From: Nitrospirae bacterium CG2_30_53_67
GTDB lineage: Bacteria > CG2-30-53-67
Assembly: GCA_001873285.1 (NCBI GenBank)
Contig: MNYV01000013.1
Location: 1-9,115, forward strand
Reading direction: 5' to 3'
DNA: 9,115 bases
Shown here: piece by piece, positions 5,907 to 9,115 of the stretch
Position numbering within the stretch: the stretch's first letter is position 1
Layout of the letters: the number at the start of each line of letters is the position of its first letter
Notes under the pieces: generated by a model
What the model was told of the DNA's origin: nothing
Database searches by the model: none
The model's input: only the letters and a program-made list of their open reading frames with translations
Position numbers and translations under genes: made by a program

Positions 5907-5934
5907 TTGAAAAATTCTGAAAAAGGTGTATAGT
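5907..5934 (+). promoter_or_regulatory. Likely ssrA promoter
   Basis: TTGAAA at 5907-5912 and TATAGT at 5929-5934 are 16 bp apart. Transcription would begin near 5941, leaving a short leader before the mature 5' end at 5957, which RNase P would remove. A second box, TATACT at 5935-5940, follows directly but has no well-spaced -35. Confidence 0.6.
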
Positions 5935-5956
5935 TATACTACATCATCCAAAGAAG

Positions 5957-6307
5957 GGGGGCGATTGGTCTCGACGGGGGTGAGAAAGCCCCGGCTGCAT
6001 GCCGAGGTCCCGGTGGCTCGTTAAACAATCGGGAAAACACAACTGCCAACAACGAACTGGCACTGGCTGCTTAATTAAGCAACCCGTCCTCTTTCTCCTG
6101 CCTGTGGGGGGGAGTCAGGGCGCAATATTCACAGGATAGCCAAGCGGGGAGGGCTCCGGCCCCAAAGGCGAAACATCAGGAGATAGCGACGAGGCTAAGC
6201 CCGCCCTTGGGGCGTGCCTCCGGGCGAATCCCAAATCCAAGGGTAAGCATGTAGAGGTCGTGGCGGACCATTTCCGGACGCGGGTTCGATTCCCGCCGCC
6301 TCCACCA
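5957..6307 (+). ncRNA. ssrA: Transfer-messenger RNA (tmRNA)
   Basis: The 351-nt RNA has a tRNA-like domain. The 5' end GGGGGCG (5957-5963) pairs with CGCCTCC (6297-6303) as the seven-base acceptor stem with one G-U pair. Discriminator A6304 and an encoded CCA (6305-6307) follow. The T arm is CGGGTTCGATTCCCG near the 3' end. The message part begins after GGGAAAACACAACT and encodes ANNELALAA, then TAA at 6072-6074. The remaining sequence would form the usual pseudoknots. tmRNA, charged with alanine and bound to SmpB, frees ribosomes stalled on broken mRNA and tags the peptide for proteolysis. One-piece standard form, not permuted. Confidence 0.97.
6045..6074 (+). other. tmRNA tag-peptide reading frame, ANNELALAA
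   Basis: The codons are GCC AAC AAC GAA CTG GCA CTG GCT GCT TAA. GCC is taken as the resume codon because tags normally begin with Ala and because ACT-GCN is common at this point. The ending LALAA has the C-terminal AA that ClpXP and related proteases recognise. The resume codon could be a codon or two off. Confidence 0.85.
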
Positions 6308-6341
6308 ATTATTACTTGTTGCATTGCAACAAGTAATAATT
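6307..6341. terminator. 17-bp perfect palindrome closing ssrA, probable bidirectional terminator
   Basis: AATTATTACTTGTTGCA (6307-6323) is exactly complementary to 6325-6341 around a single central T. The left arm starts on the last base of the tmRNA CCA end, and the right arm ends 1 bp before the stop codon of the convergent gene at 6343. The position between convergent units argues for a shared terminator. The stem is A/T-rich and lacks a long T-tract, so termination strength is uncertain. Confidence 0.55.
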
Positions 6342-6342
6342 G

Positions 6343-7209
6343 CTACGCTGGTTTCAGGAAAATGCCGAGTTCAACCTGCTCGTCAGCCACATAGAGCGGA
6401 AACAAAAGTCCCATTCCTCCCTCGGGGATATGAACGCCTTTCCCTCTCACGTCAAGGACCTCAGGGGGGACAATGCCGATCGTTTTTCCCAACTGGACCG
6501 CCTTGGCCGCGATATTGCCGCAGACAATGTTCATGAACTCCATGACGGTGTCATCCAGCACTTCATCGGTTTCATTCGTCACGTCATCTTCCTTCAGAAT
6601 CGCCTTTGCAATCAGTTTCCTGACGCCTGATGAGACGGAAAGCAGGTACTGTGCCTTCACTTGCCCTGTCAAGTTCATGGAAACGATGGTATCATTGGGC
6701 TCCATCTTTTGAATGACCACACACTGCCCGGGCTTGAAGGTAAGATTCACAATGCGGGTAAACATCTTATAGGTCAGGTCTGCCGCCGCTTCCCATACCT
6801 TGGGATCCGGCACACCGTCAGGGATGGCCACTTTCTCGATCATGTAGGGCGCCTGATCAATTTTAAAAGCATCAAGATAACCCGGCAGATCATCCGCTTG
6901 AATGGCGCCCACTTTAACCAGCGCTTCTCCAATGTACAAGTGGGTGCTTTTCTGTTTTGCAAGGACCTCTTTGAGCTGATCCTCGGTCAGGATACCTAAC
7001 TTGATGGACATGTCGCCGAATCGCAGATCTTCGGACCGCTGCGCTTCATGGATGCGTTCAATGTCCGCATCGGTTAAGAGGCCCATAGAGCGAGCCATTT
7101 CGCCGAACTTGATGTTGACGAAATCCTGCAGTTCCACGGCTTTCAGCAGGTCTTCCCTTGAAACCACTCCCTTCTCCACCATAAACTGGCCGAAAAATTT
7201 AACCGCCAT
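6343..7209 (-). CDS. MshEN-like repeat protein with C-terminal CheX-type phosphatase domain
   Basis: The 288-residue soluble protein has two parts. Residues about 5-115 hold four related helical repeats of about 28 residues, each with (F/I)G, a hydrophobic G-(V/L/I) turn and a following helix, for example LGILTEDQLKEVLAKQ at 71-86. These look like the N-terminal domain of GspE/MshE ATPases, some of which bind cyclic di-GMP. Residues about 135-288 look like CheX/CheC-class phosphatases. The ExxN catalytic pattern is met by Glu224 and Asn227 in EFMNIVCGN, in the family's long helix. CheX removes phosphate from CheY-type receivers, and a CheY-like gene lies upstream on the same strand. ATG at 7209 has AGGGAG 7 nt upstream. 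Domain calls are by eye; the cyclic di-GMP idea is inference. Confidence 0.85.
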   Translation of the reverse strand: MAVKFFGQFMVEKGVVSREDLLKAVELQDFVNIKFGEMARSMGLLTDADIERIHEAQRSEDLRFGDMSIKLGILTEDQLKEVLAKQKSTHLYIGEALVKVGAIQADDLPGYLDAFKIDQAPYMIEKVAIPDGVPDPKVWEAAADLTYKMFTRIVNLTFKPGQCVVIQKMEPNDTIVSMNLTGQVKAQYLLSVSSGVRKLIAKAILKEDDVTNETDEVLDDTVMEFMNIVCGNIAAKAVQLGKTIGIVPPEVLDVRGKGVHIPEGGMGLLFPLYVADEQVELGIFLKPA

Positions 7210-7330
7210 GACGGATCTCCCTCATTTGAAAATAGTTTAAATAGGACAACTCTCGTACGGGCACATTTACCCCGGAAACCGTCTCGTCATCCCTGTAATT
7301 ATGGTTCTTCTCCCATTTAGTGGGTAAAAA

Positions 7331-7583
7331 GGGTTCGAGGATTCAAGGGTTCAAGGGGTCAAGTGAAATACTGATACCGGTAAACCGAGTACAAGAACGC
7401 AAGCAAAATCTCCAGAGAAAAACACTGGAACCCTTGATCCCAAGATGCCTTAGTGTAGTAGCCGTCGCAGACGGCAAGTATAGAGAAAAGCGGGACACGA
7501 GAAGCGTAACCCTATGACCCTCGGCCCCTTATGTTTTTAGCACTTCACTTGACCCCTGGAATCCTTGACCCCTTGACCCCTGA
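7331..7583. mobile_element. Inverted-repeat element in the gap between the two signalling genes
   Basis: Ends are imperfect inverted repeats of roughly 37-40 bp rich in GGTTCAAGG/GGGGTCAAG motifs. The best arm is AGGGGTCAAGTGAA at 7354-7367, exactly complementary to 7544-7557. A further internal arm, GAACCCTTGATCCC near 7428-7441, mirrors the left end. The interior holds the core repeat at 7450-7511. There is no credible gene in the 411-bp spacer 7210-7620. It looks like a MITE or nested REP-like element. Confidence 0.55.
7450..7511 (+). repeat. Dispersed core repeat, copy B
   Basis: The order is TTAGTGTAGTA, the hairpin GCCGTC-GCA-GACGGC (7461-7475), AAAGCGGGACACG and GAAGCGTAACC. It matches copy A at 4047-4134 block for block, in opposite orientation, but sits inside different flanking inverted repeats. 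Confidence 0.6.
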
Positions 7584-7620
7584 TGTTTTCACCTACTCTT
7601 TTGGAGATGATTCGTAATTA

Positions 7621-7980
7621 TTACACCTCACGGAGAATTCGCAGCACATCATCAGCTTCAAAGGGCTTGCATATAACGTTTCGGGCGCCGAGTTTCATGG
7701 CCTCGGTAAATTTGTCACTAACCCCGCCAAGCGAGGTCACCATGACGATTTTCGCATTCTGGTCAAAGGCGATCAGACTTCGTAATGCAGTCAACCCATC
7801 CATCGTGGGCATATTCATATCCATGCAAACAATGTCCGGATGTCCGGCCTGATACTTCATGATGGCCTCTGCGCCGTTCTTTGCCCGGTCCATCACCTCA
7901 AATTCACCCGTACTAACAATAATTTTTTCAAGCCGGCGGCTCACGGAGATGCTGTCATCCACGATCAGAATTTTCTTCAT
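7621..7980 (-). CDS. Single-domain CheY-like response regulator
   Basis: The 119-residue protein is a lone receiver domain with no output domain. The acidic pair Asp8-Asp9 (ILIVDD), the phospho-acceptor Asp54 (VCMDMNMPTMDG), Thr82 (MVTSL) and Lys105 (CKPF) are all present, so it should be phosphorylatable. Start choice: ATG at 7980 has AGGAGG about 9-10 nt upstream; a TTG six bases further upstream is too close to that Shine-Dalgarno. A sigma28-type promoter precedes it, and a CheX-type phosphatase gene follows on the same strand, so it is probably a motility or chemotaxis regulator. No kinase is in the window. Confidence 0.95.
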   Translation of the reverse strand: MKKILIVDDSISVSRRLEKIIVSTGEFEVMDRAKNGAEAIMKYQAGHPDIVCMDMNMPTMDGLTALRSLIAFDQNAKIVMVTSLGGVSDKFTEAMKLGARNVICKPFEADDVLRILREV

Positions 7981-8049
7981 ATCCAATCACCCTCCTGACT
8001 TGTCTTGCCGAACAACCATGCATGAAGTTGAATTTATGAATTGGTACCT

Positions 8050-8077
8050 TTATCGGCATAACGGGCAGTTTTCTTTA
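8050..8077 (-). promoter_or_regulatory. Sigma28 (FliA)-type promoter upstream of the receiver gene
   Basis: On the minus strand TAAA (8074-8077) is followed after 16 bp by GCCGATAA (8050-8057), which matches the FliA -10 consensus at all eight positions. The usual spacing is 15 bp, with some tolerance. Transcription would start near 8043, about 63 bases before the ATG of the receiver gene, and just after the mtgA stop codon. Confidence 0.65.
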
Positions 8078-8080
8078 GAC

Positions 8081-8800
8081 TTATTCATATTCCGGCTCCA
8101 CGATCCCCCGTTTTAACATAATATGATAGATGTGAGCGGCCCGGCGTGCCACAAATCTTGAATGGCCGATCGGATTGTATTTCCTCGGGTTCGGCAGCAC
8201 GGCGGCCAGTCTCGCAGCCTCTTCAGGTCCGAGCGCTGAGGCGGGCTTGCCGTAATACCTTCTGGATGCGGCTTCAATGCCGAAGATCCCCCGGTCGCCC
8301 CATTCGGCCACATTGAGATAGATCTCGAGCATCCTCTTCTTCTTCAGGGTTTTCTCCATGCGCCATGTAATGATCGCCTCACGGATCTTTCTGACCGGGT
8401 TCTTGGAAGGCGAGAGATAGAGGTTCTTTGCAAGCTGCTGGCTGATCGTGCTCCCGCCCAGTTTAAATTTTTTTGCCTGGATATCCTTTTCCACGGCCTC
8501 CTGCAGGGCCTCGTAATCAAAGCCCTCGTGGCTCCAGAATTTGTCGTCTTCGGCGATGAGCACGGCCTTGATGAGATAAGGCGATATGGCCCTGTAGGGG
8601 ACCCATATCCGGCTGATCGTATCATGCTTACCCATGATCTTCCATTCCTTCTCGCGGTATTTCATGAAAGCCGTCTTCCCGGGATTTTCTTTGGCAAGGC
8701 TGGACACATCCGGGTAGACGAACTGGAAGGCAGTGAGTCCGAAAAGCGCAAGAACCAAAAAGAGAATGAACCGTTTTATAAAGGATTTTTTCTTCGCCAC
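8081..8800 (-). CDS. mtgA: Monofunctional biosynthetic peptidoglycan transglycosylase
   Basis: The 239-residue protein is a family 51 glycosyltransferase without a transpeptidase domain. It polymerises lipid II into glycan strands at the outer face of the inner membrane. After the basic start VAKKKSFIKR comes one membrane anchor at about residues 11-29. The conserved motifs follow in order: AEDDKFWSHEGFD with catalytic Glu84, GGSTISQQLAKNLYL (115-129), RKIREAIITWRMEKTL (138-152), MLEIYLNVAEWG (157-168) and the GIFGIEAASRRYYGK to LPNPRKYNP end. Length fits MtgA. The start is GTG at 8800: an in-frame TGA lies five codons upstream and no other start fits before the anchor. No good Shine-Dalgarno is visible. 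Confidence 0.95.
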   Translation of the reverse strand: MAKKKSFIKRFILFLVLALFGLTAFQFVYPDVSSLAKENPGKTAFMKYREKEWKIMGKHDTISRIWVPYRAISPYLIKAVLIAEDDKFWSHEGFDYEALQEAVEKDIQAKKFKLGGSTISQQLAKNLYLSPSKNPVRKIREAIITWRMEKTLKKKRMLEIYLNVAEWGDRGIFGIEAASRRYYGKPASALGPEEAARLAAVLPNPRKYNPIGHSRFVARRAAHIYHIMLKRGIVEPEYE

Positions 8801-8814
8801 CCAGAGAAAATATC

Positions 8815-8961
8815 ACGCCGGATGATCCCCCTGCAAGGAAAAAGGGCAAGGAGATCGGGGTCAGAAAAGGGGACATCCTGATCGGCCGGGTGCGCGTGCC
8901 CCACGGAATCAAGGCCAAGACCGAGATGAAGGTCCTGGTCACCATCACCCCGCCGTTATGA
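8815..8961 (+). pseudogene. Coding-like remnant of an unknown gene's 3' end
   Basis: A plus-strand frame runs to TGA at 8959-8961 with no ATG, GTG or TTG before its middle; the frame opens only at 8782, inside mtgA on the other strand. Codon third positions from about 8836 on are almost all G or C (AAG GGC AAG GAG ATC GGG GTC), as in the real genes here, and the peptide (EIGVRKGDILIGRVRVPHGI, then KTEMKVLVTI) looks like ordered beta structure. It may be the tail of a lost or rearranged gene. Family not recognised; chance is possible. Confidence 0.35.
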
Positions 8962-9007
8962 AAAGCCGTCGAATCTTAAGACCTTGGGGAAGCTCGTTTC
9001 CATCGTA

Positions 9008-9115
9008 TCATCCGGGCGGGGGCGGGGCATCCATCAGAAGAAAGGCGGGCCTGGCCTTGAAGGGGTTGTAAAGCGGATCGCCGATCAGGACCATCCGCCA
9101 TGAAAGGTAGGGATT
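9008..9115 (-). CDS. C-terminal end of a TIGR03790-family-like protein
   Basis: Thirty-five codons and a TGA stop (9008-9010) enter from the right edge; the start lies outside the window. The peptide contains PYLSWRMVLIGDPLYNPF, the GDPLYxPF type of ending that I associate with TIGR03790 proteins, whose function is unknown. It ends in a short Pro-rich tail, DAPPPPG. It is on the same strand as mtgA, 207 bp upstream of it, with the remnant at 8815-8961 between. The call rests on one motif. Confidence 0.6.
   Translation of the reverse strand, partial: NPYLSWRMVLIGDPLYNPFKARPAFLLMDAPPPPG

Noticed and set aside
6115-6324. A 69-codon minus-strand frame beginning MQQVIIGGGGG
   Set aside because: It is antisense to the tmRNA, a well-known source of spurious protein calls.
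5957-6341. A genomic-island attachment site at the ssrA 3' end
   Set aside because: No second copy of the tmRNA 3' end, no integrase and no phage gene is in the window.
7320-7517. A 65-codon plus-strand frame
   Set aside because: It is made of inverted repeats and the core repeat, with no start signal.
8628-8948. A 106-codon minus-strand frame with a hydrophobic start
   Set aside because: It ends within mtgA in another frame, and its first part is the reverse of the plus-strand coding-like remnant.

Overview
The window looks like chromosome from a motile, free-living Gram-negative-type bacterium with GC-rich, high-GC3 genes. The gene content (B12-type radical SAM protein, FG-GAP surface protein, MshEN-like/CheX protein, a TIGR03790-type tail) and the many palindromic intergenic repeats suggest the Desulfobacterota (Deltaproteobacteria) or Nitrospirota. 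That placement is an inference; no marker here fixes the phylum.

Layout: (1) 1-3199, minus strand: a B12-binding radical SAM protein with a STAS-like C-terminus, followed with zero spacing (stop TAG directly abutting ATG) by an exported FG-GAP/VCBS-type protein that runs off the left edge. (2) 3200-3728: repeat-rich spacer with a possible 31-codon Cys-rich peptide ORF, a dispersed palindromic repeat, and a 159-bp element with 19-bp terminal inverted repeats inserted in that repeat. (3) 3729-4554, minus: a Phd/YefM-RelE toxin-antitoxin module with a perfect sigma70 promoter and palindromic operator; its two genes are split by a 243-bp repeat-bearing spacer. (4) 4582-5043, minus: smpB. (5) 5044-5398: spacer with hairpins and a second, inverted copy of the dispersed repeat. 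(6) 5399-6307, plus: moaC, then ssrA (tmRNA, tag ANNELALAA), closed by a 17-bp perfect palindrome. (7) 6343-7980, minus: a CheY-like receiver and, after a 411-bp repeat-bearing gap, a protein joining MshEN-like repeats to a CheX-like phosphatase domain; a sigma28-type promoter lies upstream of the receiver gene. (8) 8081-9115, minus: mtgA, then (upstream of it) a plus-strand coding-like remnant and the C-terminal end of a TIGR03790-type protein.

Two functional themes stand out. One is ribosome rescue: SmpB and tmRNA lie 0.9 kb apart, beside a RelE-type mRNA interferase whose products are, in E. coli, substrates of trans-translation. The other is motility signalling: a receiver and a CheX-type phosphatase, with a flagellar-type promoter. 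The spacers are littered with small non-autonomous repeats, some nested in one another, which accounts for much of the non-coding DNA.
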